A stretch of 64,000 nucleotides of DNA from Adiantum capillus-veneris (Eukaryota; Streptophyta; Polypodiopsida; Polypodiales; Pteridaceae): NCBI GenBank assembly GCA_014529385.2, contig CM043968.1, positions 6,241,501 to 6,305,500 on the forward strand, written 5' to 3'. This document shows positions 13,099 to 24,850 of the stretch, one piece after another; position 1 is the stretch's first letter, and every line of letters starts with the position of its first letter. The position numbers and the translations under genes are program-made. The notes beneath the pieces are model-generated. The model made no database searches. It saw nothing but the letters and a program-made list of their open reading frames with translations, and had not been told where the DNA came from.

Positions 13099-13889
13099 CT
13101 ATTCTTCATTTTCACCAACAATGTTGCACTTGATTGTCTCGGGATCTTTTTCTGTATTGAGTGCTTTTGCTGTGGCAGCATCCTTTGGTTGAGCTTTATG
13201 TGCATTTTCTTTGCTTTGACCACCTGCTTCCATCGATTTTGACTCCATTGGCTCTACTATTGCACTTTTTGTTTGCAATTGTTGAGCATTATCTGCTTGC
13301 ATTTGGGTAACCCTTGATCTTAATAGATCCAATGTACTTTCTGGCAGAATCTATCTCTTCGGAGGAGATTTTGGTGGTGACCTTTGTGTAGCTTTCTGGA
13401 CTTTAGCTTTCATTGATTTTGACTTTTCTGTCACTTGTTTTGGCAGCTTGAGGCTTTGCATCATCTTCAGATAGTCTTTGATTTCAATCGGGCCATTTGT
13501 AGGGGCTTGTACAAGGTCATGATCTTGCTGATATTTGTCACAATGTGCATCTTGATATGCATATGTGAGCTTGATCACATGTAAGTGCTTGAACACTATT
13601 GGATTTGTCGGCTTTTGACTTTGACTTGTGGAGATCAGCTGAAACTTTTGTCCTTGATAATCTTTATAAAGGCATTATCTGTAGACTCAGATGGAATCTG
13701 GGTCAATTGGAAACTTCCAACAACCATATGATCTTGCAATGGTTTCTGCTTTGAAGGGGTCTGTTGGCTAGAAGCTCTAGGGCTTCTAACTGGTGTAGCA
13801 TTTCTTGGTATAAGAGCTGAGCTTGATAGATTTACAGCTCCCCCCTTCCTAGGGTGATCACTATAGCCTGTTTCATTGTAAGAGTTCAA
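13099..13889 (-). pseudogene. M polar linker region
   Basis: Broken minus-strand frames encode Lys/Gln/Ser/Pro-rich segments (for example MQADNAQQLQTKSA and KKMQSLKLPK-like) with no domain. They connect the zinc-knuckle part with the retropepsin-like part and share the sense direction, so they probably belong to one former polyprotein. Confidence 0.45.
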
Positions 13890-14083
13890 AATTGTTTGGC
13901 TCTAGTTTAATCTCACGTTTTGGGACTGTGAAGGTACACTTTGGGTAGCACTATTGATGTTTGGCATCTGTAAGCCTTCTGTGTAGTTTCCTATGTATCT
14001 TCGTGAAACATGAAAAATTATTCCCCAAGTCAAGTTGTAGATAGCATTATCTTTGCCCTGATATTTTCTATCCCATGGGTCTC

Positions 14084-15500
14084 CTATGATGTGAGCTTAT
14101 GTGGTTTCAGGAGCCAAGGTATCATAGATGCTAGACTCTCGTCTATATCTAGGACTGTTTTGGTCAAAGTATGTGCTCGTTTGGTCACAACATCGAAGTT
14201 TGATTTCGATGGAGGAGTGTTTAGCTCTGAACAGTTTTTTGGGTTCACTCGAGTAATATCCTTCAGCTCTAGAGAGGATGGGCTATAATAGATTCTTTCA
14301 TCTAAAATAAACCATCCTTTCTGATCTATCATTGGATGCACTTCTATGAGCTGGTATGTGGGTCGTTCAAACACTGGTTGATCCTTTTTGTACAGTTTCC
14401 CCTTTTGGTATACATAGTGTGCATATGAATTATGTGTACCATACAAAGCTAATATCATTTTGTTTTATGTGTCCCTTAGACTCATGAATGATTGCACACT
14501 TGTGGAATTGGGTGCAGAATCATTTGCAAACCTTACAGTCTTTTCAACCTTCGGTGATATCTAGACACCTTGACCAAATTCATGCAGATTCAAAGAAACA
14601 ATTTTAAGCTTTTCAGGTGTATGTGCATATTTATGCTCATTTTGAACTTGCAGTGCTTTTATTGGTGCTTCTAATGGTAATGCAGAATCATCCAACTGCA
14701 TAATAAGTGACGAGTTAAATGCACTTACATCAAGATTCGCATTTCCAATTTGCCATGTACTTTGCTTAGCAGTTGATATGTCCCTGTTGTCTGGATTTCT
14801 TGGACAACCTTCAGAAAAATGTCGACCTTCTTGTCCACAATCTGAGCAATACTCCATGATTGGTGCTATTTCATCTGGTTCTGTCATATCAAGCTCTAGC
14901 TGAGAAGTTTCTGCTTCTGTGATGGCGAAGTTGTTGGATTCTTCTTTTAGAACACTGAGCATCAAGCTATAGATTGCTCGGTCTTGATCTTTGTACCGTC
15001 TTTGGCCTGGTTCTCCAATTAAATTGGCTTCTATTGGTTGACTTGTTGGATCTTGCAATTCCGGCTCTCGACTATAGATCTGACCACTGTAATCCATGTA
15101 CAATGACCCTGATTGCATATGCACTAAATGGATGTTTTGTTGGCTTGGTACAGATTTTTGGATAATCACTTTGGTTGATTTTTTGCACTTTTATCTGCAC
15201 TTCATCTTTGAGCTTGCAATACCTGGCTCCACTGAAGTTTGTGAACATCTGGGAGTTCTCTGAATCTGGCTTCACTCGGATCAACAGGATCTTGGCTCCT
15301 GTGCTACTTTTACTGCTCATCAAGTATATATGGCCTTTTGAATCTGTGTACATAAATTTATCTCCATTGTAGCCATATAGTTGTAGAAGCTGCTCTTGTG
15401 CAGTTGTGTACGTGTTACCATTGCTACTGGCTTGCTCTACTGTACTTGAACTCTCGGCTCGATTTGAGTCCATGTTGACTGGTTCTGTAAAAACTGTCAC
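14084..15500 (-). pseudogene. M gag-like protein with zinc knuckle and G-x-I/L-Y repeats
   Basis: Three minus-strand frames (15500-15072, 15169-14561, 14458-14084) form one interrupted coding region. The first start at 15500 (MTVFTEPVNMDSN) is the earliest Met after the T-rich leader. A knuckle CSDCGQEGRHFSEGCP (about 14860-14810) is like C-x2-C-x4-H-x4-C with one extra residue; its HFSE-x-CP end matches the knuckle of the T gag. Short repeats with an aromatic, Asp and Gly-x-Ile-Tyr pattern occur: YTDSKGHIYL, YMDYSGQIYS, YVYQKGKLYKK. No canonical Retrotrans_gag core was seen. Frame changes at about 15100 and 14500 make it non-functional here. Confidence 0.55.
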
Positions 15501-15639
15501 CTAGCAGCTTTTGGTGTTAATTAGGAGAATTTCTGCTGCTCATACTAGCTTAATCTGCATTCACATGTGAGATATGTCCCTGTTCGTGGAACCTCAATTG
15601 CAATGCAATTGCTTGCACTCGCCAATTTCTTACGTGCAT

Positions 15640-16580
15640 TTTTTTTTGAATTTTGACTGACGCTCAATCGGCTATGAGTTGGTCGATGTCTCACTTTTTT
15701 TGGTTGTTTGCTCGATTTTTCTTGGCCGCTATTCTCGATTTGTGCTCGCTTTGCGGTGCACTTCTCCGGTTTTTCTTTTCGGCTTTTGATTTGCTCGTTT
15801 TTGTGTTGCTTGCTCGGCGTGTGATTTTTTTTGCTTTTCTAGGTCTTTCTAATTTTTTATGGCTCTTTTTGGCTATTTTTGTGCTTACAATCACTCTCTT
15901 TTTATTTTTCTTAATTTTTTGTGAAATTTTGAAAATTTAAATTGTTTTTGGTCTTTTTATGATTTTTAACGATTTTTAAGGAAAAGTTTTGATTTTTTAA
16001 AAATAGATTTTCTAGTAATTTTTTAACTTTTTGTGATTTTTTCTTTGAAGGTTTTATGATTTTTTGAGATTTTTTTCGATCAGTTTTAGATTTTTTGTGA
16101 CTTTTTATGATTTTTCTATGATTGTTGGTGAATTGTCTATGTATTTTATATATATATATAATGATTTTCTATGAAATTTTTATTATTTTGGTGAATTTTC
16201 TATGTTTTTATTCAAAATTATTATTTTTTACGATTTCTTTTGTGTAGTTTTGATTTTTTTATAAAATGTTTTATGAGGTTTTTAATATTTTAATTTTAAT
16301 TTTTTGTGATTTTTGGTTTTTTCTGTGAGTTTTTTAAGTGTTTTACATTTTTTTGGGGTGATTTTTTTGATATTTTTAATGAATTTCCTAGGAAGTTTTT
16401 ATTTATTTTTTAATGAAGATTTTTTCTTTCTTTTTTTGGTGATTTTTTTATGTTTTTTGTTTTTTTTTAAAATTTGGTAAAATTTTTAATCTTTTTTTAT
16501 TGATTTTGAAAATCTTTTTTTATTTTATTATAATTTTTATTTTTATTATTTTATAAAATTGTTTATTTTTTAATTTTATT
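15640..16580. repeat. T-rich low-complexity block of the M leader
   Basis: This is nearly 1 kb of degenerate GATTTTT/TTTTATG units on the plus strand (A-rich in element sense). It is the gag-proximal end of the leader. Open frames here reflect composition only. Confidence 0.85.
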
Positions 16581-16599
16581 TAACTGGATGTATAAATTG

Positions 16600-17300
16600 A
16601 AAACAACCTGGCTGGTCCCGTGGCAGCTTGCATTGACCTTGGCTGACGTGCCACTGCACCTGGGTCTGGCAATGCGCGCGTGGACTGCAGCGGACGCAAG
16701 AGAAGGACGGAGACTGGAGTACGTGCATGAGGAGAGAGAGAGAAGAGAGAGACTGCACGTGCAAATGCTGATGTGCAGGGCAGCGCGTGCGCGTGTGTGT
16801 GTGCTGGAGAGACAGAGAGTACGACAAAGAGAAAGTGGGAGATTCGGGCAGGAGGGAGTGTGTGTGTGAGTAAGTGCACGCGTGGCGGCGTGGGGTAGGG
16901 TCTCATGAGTCACTGGGAGTCATGGCGGGTAGTTCAAGACAGTGTGAGTGTGTGTGTGTGTGAGAGAGAGAGAGAGACAAAAGGGTGAGGTCACGCTAGT
17001 AGAGAGAGAATAAGGGAGAGAGAGTGTGAGTTATAGAGTTAGAGAGAGAGTGAGATTTCGTGGGGTGGGTTCACATGCAGGGCTTAGCAAACTCGAAATT
17101 CTCCCAGTTTTTAGGTTGAAATTTGAAGATTTTGCAGGTAATTACACTAAAACTTGTCAAAATTGCCCGGTTTTCTTCAAGGCAAGCTCAAAATCTAAAC
17201 GGGATTTTAAGATTTCAGCCGGTTAAAATACACTAGACCCCTTTCTTTAAATTTAATAACTTGGTCACGCATGGACATCGAGAGAGAGGGGGAGTGTGAC

Positions 17301-17349
<49 letters not shown>

Positions 17350-17540
17350 GGGGGGAGGAGAGAGAAATTTAGAGAGAGTGGGAGTTAGTTTGTATGTATG
17401 TGTGTGCAAGCAGTACAAAAAGAAGAAAAAGACGAAAATTATTTAAACGTCTTGTAACAGACAGAGAGAGTGAGAGAGTTCGTGGGAGAGAGAGTTGAGA
17501 GAGAGAGAGAGAGAGAGAGGGTTCACCCGGAGCGAAAAAA
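16600..17540. repeat. GA/GT-rich block of the M leader
   Basis: Purine-rich plus-strand sequence has many short GAGAGA and GTGTGT runs, the longest (GA)n at about 17306-17346. In element sense this is a CT-rich leader. Overlapping open frames on both strands are simple-sequence shadows. Confidence 0.85.
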
Positions 17541-17559
17541 GAAAAAGAAGAGTATTTTT

Positions 17560-18826
17560 TTTTTCTTATGGCGACAGAAACTATCCCAAGAGACCGTAAA
17601 GATCTACCCGACGGAGAATTTCATGCGCCGCAAGGCACGGCGGAAGGCGAACCTAGCTTTCTCTTATTGTTTTATTTTTATTTTTATTTTATTTCCAAAA
17701 ATGCCAAAAATAGGTCGAAAATTAGCCGAAACTCCAAAAAATCACCAAAAAATCCCAAAATTTGCTAGAAAAGTCCAAAAAATTCTCAAAAAATTGTAGG
17801 AATCTTACAAAATCATCGATATTCAAAACCAAACATTTTCAAAACGCAAAAGCACACCAAAAGTAGCAAATTTTACCGAGAACGTTATTTTCAACAAAAT
17901 TGTCCACTCAATCCCCGAAAATAGTGGAACGCTCAAAACTTGACCACGGAGGGCACAAATGCGAACAAAATGATGCCAAAATACGCACACACAAAACAAC
18001 TAGTAAAGATCGCAAAATATCAAATTTTATGAAATTAACCAAAAATTAATGCAAAAATTTGTAAAATTTACAAAAATTATCCGAAAAATATCCAAAAAAT
18101 TTCTACAAATTCTCCACACATTGAGGAATAGTGCAGCCAAATAAAAATACACAAATCACAATAATTCGGTTGCCAACAATTTTATCAAATAAATAAAGAC
18201 TATGCAATTAAACCGAAAAAAGTAGATAAAAAATTGACGCAATTAAAATGTGTAAATCCCTGTTTTGAGCACAAAAACACAAAAATTAATCATTACACAC
18301 ATTAATTATGCAATCAAAATATGAATCAATCATGCAAATTTGACACTTTTTAAGCACACACACACACACACTAAAAAATTGGCAGTTTTTACCAATCTTT
18401 AGGTGCGCACACAAAAGGGTTAAACCTGTCGGATTTGCAATGTGACTTCACAAATCATTAGTTGGACATAAGCACAACACACATCAATCGTCACAATCAA
18501 AAAATTATAATGCACACAGTGATTCCTAGGTGCTCAAACATGGGCAAAATAGTGCACACACACATAAAATTAGTATACACACACTCAATTAGAATGCACA
18601 CACACTTGATTTTAGTGTGCACACACTTGCAATTGACCATCCGAGCATGCAATTAACTCAATTAGGCACCCAATTAGCAACCTACAATCACCAATTAGCA
18701 ATTGAAACTTGTCAAATTCATGTGCCACCAATTCTTAAAAATTTCGGCATGAATAATCACAAATTTTTCAATCCATAACATCAACATTGCATTGCATCAA
18801 CATAGCATAGCATTACATTGCATCAT
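17560..18826. repeat. A-rich block of the M leader
   Basis: Degenerate CCAAAAATC-type units (to about 18300) are followed by CACACA-rich sequence (18355-18640). On the plus strand this is the near complement of the T-rich block at 15640-16580, so the two flank the GA-rich block with opposite skew. It ends at the nested chromovirus-like element. Confidence 0.75.
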
Positions 18827-18998
18827 TGTAAGAAACTAGGCAACTAGGCTCTCCTGGATCCTCCTCCCAACCTCCCTTTATAGGTGGGCTCCTAGCCCCT
18901 TGCCCTAGACGGATCCCCTGTCCACACTGCCTAGCCCGGCCCTTGGCCGTAGTCCTTGCCTAGCCTAGTTCGTAGGGTACAGGACCCGTGTCCTGACA
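18827..18998 (-). repeat. Chromovirus-like 3' LTR (172 bp)
   Basis: In sense it starts TGTCAGGACAC and ends TAGTTTCTTACA. It contains a sense TATA box CTATAAAG (about 18876-18883). Nearly identical to 24324-24495, which implies fairly recent insertion. Confidence 0.95.
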
Positions 18999-19256
18999 TT
19001 ACTCCCCCCTTAAAGAAGAGTTTTCGTCCTCGAAAACAAAAGTGGAAAACTTCTTCTTAAGAATACTGATGTTCTCGTTATTGACGTCCCATAAGTGAGC
19101 CAGTTGTCTGTATGACCGATAATTGGTGCAGTGAGGAGGTTCAATGAAACCAAGAGGGATATCTTGATTTTCAACATTGTTGTCCGTTTGCAACCACTTG
19201 GGTCTAAATGGTAACTCCATATATAACTCACTTGAGTGCTGTAAAGGAGTAACCAC
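18999..19256 (-). pseudogene. Gypsy polyprotein C-terminal remnant and polypurine tract
   Basis: Minus-strand frame ends ...KKKFSTFVFEDENSSLRGE then stop. In DNA, sense TTCGAGGACGAAAAC is followed by TTTAAGGGGGGAG (18999-19014) and the LTR. A coding end with TTCGAGGACGAA just before a TTTAAGGGGGG tract is a known hallmark of plant Tekay/Del-type chromoviruses. The rest of the frame is unrecognised. Confidence 0.65.
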
Positions 19257-21811
19257 AACTAAGAGTCACTTGGGTTTAAATGGTAACTCCATTTATAACT
19301 CGCGTGAGTACTGTAAAGGAGTAACCACAACAAAGAGTTGTCCAAAGGCATAACCACTTTTCAGATCTTCTGAAGGTACTGGAATAATGCAAGGAAATGT
19401 TGGCGTAACTTTCCATGCAATTGTGAGCCAGATTTCCTACTCGCCTAAGTATCTTGAAAAGTCCGTTATATGTTCGTCCCTAATGAAGGTTACCTGCCAA
19501 CGTACTCTGTCAGCACACCTGGTAAGTCCTTGACGTATGAAAGTATTGACACAATCTCCAACCCCACCACAAGAGGTGTTCAAAGTCGAAAATCGTACTT
19601 AAGCAAATTCTAGAATAGGGAGAAAATCATCTATTTAGAAATGCTTTAAAATAATCTATTTAGAAATGCGTTGTGTTAACGTATGCTCTTAGCAGATCCT
19701 TTAGCACAAGATTACTCTTTATAATCTTTGTGATCTGCCTATCCCCTTGGATAACTGACAGTACCGAGGTGTGTTTTCCTCACGGTTTACAGACAGTCGT
19801 CCTAGATGACTGGTAAACGAGAAATCACAGTAGTGTTTAACATTGGTGAAGAATCAACAATGTCCGAAATAACCATTGTGGTTAACTTGAAAAAATCCAC
19901 AAACGCCCCAAACCGAGCCATGACCTCTATTGGTGATTTAGTGGATCCAAAAGTCATCTCAGAGAGATAGTGCACATAGAGTGCAAAATGCTTCATAAGC
20001 AACAATCTGTGGAATATGCATGCCGTTCCAAATCATCCCTTGCTAAACACTAGGGCCCATAACACCTAGTGTGCATGCATTTAGCAAAAACTAACCGAAC
20101 CTGTATATCCATAATGATGCTTGCCAATACGTATGGCAAATGTGATGCGCCTAGTACGCAATAAAAGGAATGTAAATAGTACTGAAAAGAAACCAAATAC
20201 TTTTAGTTGCACTCTTTTGCAAACCTTGTCGAAACCTCTGAATCACAATAAAAGGTGAAACATTGATCACTTCTAGATACAAACAATGAAACTTTTTCTT
20301 TAACAGCTTATAGCCTTGCTATATGTATAAACAACCATCTGTAATGTTGTTTAGCAGTACTTGTATCTTAACAAGTCATTCTAAGTATCCGACAATTTCT
20401 GGCCACGAAATTGCTCTTGATACATCGTGCTAAAAATGGTCTAGAAAACAGATGTGACCAGCACCTAGGGACTTTGTCGTGACACATAATTGACATAATG
20501 GCGCCAGTGTCAGTCCAGAGACTCATATTCTCCACATGTGGAATATGTCTCATATAAGGATGTGTAAAAAAGAACATCCTTCAAGTACAAGATGTACTTG
20601 TGGGTGGAGGTAACTGTAAACACTCTACGACGGGAGTGAGAGGGACCCTCATTCATTGCTCCACACTGGCTAAACCGAACTCCTTGAGTTCCTCGACCAT
20701 GTTGTTCCCATGTGACAACATGTGCCAAATTGAACCCTACAAGTAGGTTCGTAACATCATAAGGAAGAAAGATAGATTGGATACTTGGCTCAAAATACTT
20801 TGTGCCGGCATGCCCTTGGCATGACTCTGTAACATTCAAGTGTACTTATATGTCTTGAAAAACCAAGCAAAGCATACTAAAAATGGAATAACACCAAATC
20901 AATAGATGCATACTTGGAGATTTGAACGTAATGTTCACTTCCCCGTATTCAAATGGAGAGGAGCACGTCCCCTACTGAAAAAACAAACAGCATTGCATTG
21001 GGAAGCCTGGGTGTTGCAACCCTTTGCAATCCAAGCTCTTGGATTAGAATCTACGTAGTCAAACCCCTTGATAAGACTCTTTGTAGAAACTGCTCAACTA
21101 TCAGATAACGGTAACCAACATAGTCAACCGTGTACAGGTTGATTGGAATCAACTTGAAAAGTGTTTACGTCTGCTACCACGTGGTAGATTGCGGAATTCT
21201 TTCCTTGAAAGTATAACTAGGAGAGATCAACGGTGATCATCAATGCAGATCAAACTGTGATCCTTAATGCCTATGGGGTGATGTAGCAATCACCCACCGA
21301 GTCTTACCCCAAAACAGTATGTCCATAGACACTCTGTAGTGCTGTAGAGAGAGCAGGAGATCCACACAAGTGAATTGCCGAGCTCTTATGGACAGCCATG
21401 CTGTCGCAACTGATTGCTACATCTAGACTTTCTTGTAGAGATCAGCTGTTGTGAGTTGAAGATGATCAAAAACTCAACTTGAGTATCACGCTGAAAACAA
21501 GTAGTGCAAAAATGACACCCTAAACATCCGCAATGACAAGACTCTTCCTTGTCCATTAACGTCGATGTGTACGTTCGTGGGTATATCTTGGAAACAATCA
21601 CCCAAAGAATGCCAGTAGTTGGGTCTTACCCTTGTCCGGACATCGGCGCTTAGCCTGTTTGGCTCATAGCCCTTATGCAAAATAGTGTTCAATCGACGAA
21701 CCGATGAAGACTAATTTGAGTAGCATCTTAAGCATGTGCTAGCTGTGAGTTACAGAACCTTGCTGACTCATGAGCAGAATATGTATCAAAAGCTTGGTAT
21801 ATTATTCCCTT

Positions 21812-21904
<93 letters not shown>

Positions 21905-24300
21905 GAACATGTTGGGCTGAGGAACTTTCCTTAAGGTTGTAGAGTGTGTACCCAAGCTGTGTGCCTTGATGCATCTTATGCCTGACTTGCAGCTTATCGT
22001 ATAAGCAGTCCACAATTTTTTGGTATGACTCTCTCATCGAGAGAGGTAATAGAAAAACATAAAACTCATTCCGACCCTCCTACCTTGTAGGGGTCGTGAT
22101 TGTATGAGGATGACTTGGCATTGACACTTTGCCTGGGAATCATGTTTTAATTTTTGGTTCTTTTTAGTGCTGTTGTGTTAACAAAAACAAAAAAAAACAC
22201 TTTAAAGAATCCATCACTTAGTCTGTCCTTGACCGAGTTGCGAGTGTGATAGCGGAAGCGTAATCCATGAATTGGTGGAATTCATTCCACCCGGTTAGCA
22301 TGTCGTGCATGTAGAATTGTGAGCCCTTGGCTACTATAACAGCCTCAAGCAGGAGAGCCGAAACCATAAGTGCCTTGCAGAGTCTACCTTGGGAGCGATG
22401 CATCATAACGTGTTGTTGCCACACATAAAATGGGAGCAAATTGTAATGGTAACATTTTCCCAAACTGGCGTGCCAATGCCCTTGATGCCAAGTGAATGGG
22501 CAGTATCGTGGCACGCGTGAGAAGCCTTGCTTCATGTGAATTTGTGAAAGCACTTTGCTTTACATAACAGACAACATTTTCCAATGAAAACATGAAAAAC
22601 AAACAAATTTAAAATCAAGCTCACCTGGTTATCTTGTTGAAACCAGTCATCCTGAAATTTTGATGGAGAAGAACTCGTTCCATAACGGCTCATAGCCTAG
22701 TCTGCTACACGAGAGAGAGTTATCGCGTGTATATATATACATCTCTTGTATCATATACATCCATCTGGCATGTAATGAAAGAACCTGCAAGCAGATTACC
22801 AAATTCCTTCCAAGTTTGTATGCTCATAGCATATGAAAAACGTGGGAGTCTCAATGCAAGATGCCTAACTTGAAGCCTTTCTGATAGCCAAATGAGGCGG
22901 TTGTTGACAGGCAGAGAGCATGACCAAAAGAATCAACATTGTCGAGGAATTTCAACTGAAATGAGCTAAGAGTGTGTGACAAGCATCCTTTGGCAACGTC
23001 TAGAAATAGTGACAAGGAGTCAGCCATGCCGAACAACATGCCTCCTGCATCAAGTCAAGCAGTAGGATGTGCTAATCTCCTTGAGATTACAAAACATGGT
23101 AGATTGGCTATACTTTTGCATAAAAAGGGAACCACTTGTGAACCCGTGCTGCGGAGCAAGGCGGTTGGTTCTCAAGCCTTCCTTGATTCCAATATTTAAA
23201 CCAATCAAATTTTGGCGCTTACGGTAATTGTCACAAGCTGTGCTTTTGCTTTGCCGTCGTAAAGGGTACGCACGGCTGCTGCTTGACATAACGATGTGAT
23301 ATGTTCCAAAAACTTTACCAAAACAAATGCAAAAGAGTCTGTATACCGTATTACGAGGTTATACCGACCTGACTTACCGGCTTCTTGAACTTGCATGAGT
23401 AAATACTCACGCCGATGCGCCTTCTCGGCTTCTTGCTTGAAATTTCTGCAACTTGTGACAATTTACACAAATGAAAAGCAAAAATGCAAAAGAGACTTTG
23501 CGTACCTACTGGGAAATTGACTTTGGACTTTGTCATGCAACCATGGCCAGTGCCTTGCATGAGCATGCAGTCATGCATGACTGCATTGAGGCAAACCATG
23601 GAAGGCCACATACCATAGACCTCAAACTGCTTCGTGTCCTTCGGAACCTCAACGGCTTCGTATCCCGAGCTAACCGAGATCCTAGAATCGTGAAGGGTGT
23701 GTGCCCACAACCGGTTGCTCCCGGCACTTCGCATGGATCTTGCCGCTTAACATGGAGTGGGTGCCCTAAAAAAAAAAACAAAACAAAAAATTTTCTTTAT
23801 ATAGTCGCTTACTGTGAGTGATGGCGAAACTGATGCACTGACTGCATGGAGGAGGGCATTGCATCCCCTGCAGAGCTCGCCCAGCCCCGGCCCTATGTCG
23901 GGAGTTCCTCCTTATGGCCTTGCGATCGTACCGAGCCCGCCTTGGACTGATTTGGTGGAGGCCGAATTCGGCTCTCTTCTTGGCCCAAGCCTCTGTGCAC
24001 GCAGGTCTTCGACCTCTTCCTTGACTTGTCAAGCACCTCTGCACACGCCGTGAATTCCGACCCCGGTTTGCATGTAGCATGCAAGTCCAAGCCAAGAACT
24101 CCACGTCCTTCCTTCTTCTTCCCAAGGCCCTTGGCCATGCCTCTCCTTTCTCCTCCACATGGAAGACATGCAAAAAGCTCCCCAAACGTGAGAGCCACGC
24201 CCTCCATAACTCGCAAGAGAGAGATTGCCTTCTGCTTCGATCGAGAGAGAGAGAGAGAGAGATGCACAAGCCATGCAAGGCCCCCTTCCTCCATAGCTCT
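19257..24300 (-). other. Interior of the chromovirus-like element, no recognised gene
   Basis: Several minus-strand frames exceed 100 codons (for example 22218-22553, 23351-23734, 23766-24278), but none shows a retroelement or cellular motif I can name. Overlapping long frames on both strands at 23766-24336 come from GC-rich composition. A short GA run at 24243-24262 lies just inside the primer site, CT in sense. Confidence 0.5.
21814..21901. repeat. (GA)n microsatellite, 88 bp
   Basis: An uninterrupted GA tract lies inside the chromovirus-like element; it reads CT in element sense. Confidence 0.98.
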
Positions 24301-24308
24301 CCTTCCCT

Positions 24309-24322
24309 GAGCTCTGATACCA
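24309..24322 (-). other. Primer binding site, initiator-Met tRNA
   Basis: Sense TGGTATCAGAGCTC, one base after the LTR end, matches the first 12 bases of the usual TGGTATCAGAGC site complementary to tRNA-iMet. It is common in Copia and chromovirus elements. Confidence 0.9.
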
Positions 24323-24323
24323 G

Positions 24324-24495
24324 TGTAAGAAACTAGGCAGCTAGGCTCTCCTGGATCCTCCTCCCAACCTCTCTTTATAGGTGGGCTCCTAGCCCCTTGC
24401 CCTAGACGGATCCCCTGTCCACACTGCCTAGCCCGGCCCTTGGCCGTAGTCCTTGCCTAGCCTAGTTCTTAGGGTACATGACCCGTGTCCTGACA
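24324..24495 (-). repeat. Chromovirus-like 5' LTR (172 bp)
   Basis: It pairs with 18827-18998. In plus orientation it starts TGTAAGAAACTAGG and ends GTCCTGACA. It is followed on the right by ATCGT, then M leader. Confidence 0.95.
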
Positions 24496-24830
24496 ATCGT
24501 GGTGGGATTTCTACACAATTCTACACATCCTTAGATTCTAGGGAGGTTGAGAATACCACCTTAATTACCTTTCCATCAATTGAATGGTCGAATGCTCCAA
24601 TCCTTCATAGCACATTAGTAATTTAGAAAAAATTAATCAAATTAGCAAGGGGTTAGTGTGAAATTAAAGTGTGTAAACACACAATTGGCAAGATACGGTC
24701 ACACATTAGGGAATTATGAACACAATGCTTCATGCACACACATTCAAAATCCACAAAAACATAAACACACAAGTGAAATTAGTGAGGGAAGCATTTGTTT
24801 ATGCCACAATTTCACTAGTGTAGGCCATCG
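24496..24830 (-). other. Start of the M leader
   Basis: This non-coding sequence lies between the M primer site and the nested element. CACACA-rich parts resemble 18355-18640 on the other side of the insertion, which supports one continuous leader before insertion. Confidence 0.7.
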
Positions 24831-24848
24831 TCCTTGGCAACGGCGCCA
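24831..24848 (-). other. M primer binding site, tRNA-Asp type
   Basis: Sense TGGCGCCGTTGCCAAGGA agrees with the tRNA-Asp complement at the first 13 bases and 16 of 18 overall. It starts two bases after the 5' LTR. Athila/Tat-lineage elements use this primer. Confidence 0.92.
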
Positions 24849-24850
24849 AA

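Larger units (their letters stand above)
18827..24495 (-). mobile_element. Chromovirus-like LTR element with 172-bp LTRs, 5.67 kb
   Basis: Two LTRs of exactly 172 bp (18827-18998, 24324-24495) differ at only a few positions. On the minus strand an initiator-Met tRNA primer site follows the right LTR and a polypurine tract precedes the left LTR. Flanks are ATCAT (left) and ATCGT (right), a 5-bp target duplication with one change. It interrupts the M leader. The 5.3-kb interior shows no reverse transcriptase or integrase motif, only a 3' peptide end typical of chromoviruses, so it is a large non-autonomous derivative (LARD-like) or very decayed. Confidence 0.9.

Noticed and set aside
16563-16913. 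Three overlapping minus-strand frames of 83-116 codons and one plus-strand frame
   Set aside because: They overlap in several frames over GA/GT-rich leader sequence and encode only biased Ser/Leu/His/Arg stretches.
23766-24336. Frames of 79-170 codons on both strands, one apparently Cys/Arg-rich
   Set aside because: All six frames are partly open because of base composition next to an LTR and primer site. No motif; not called a gene.
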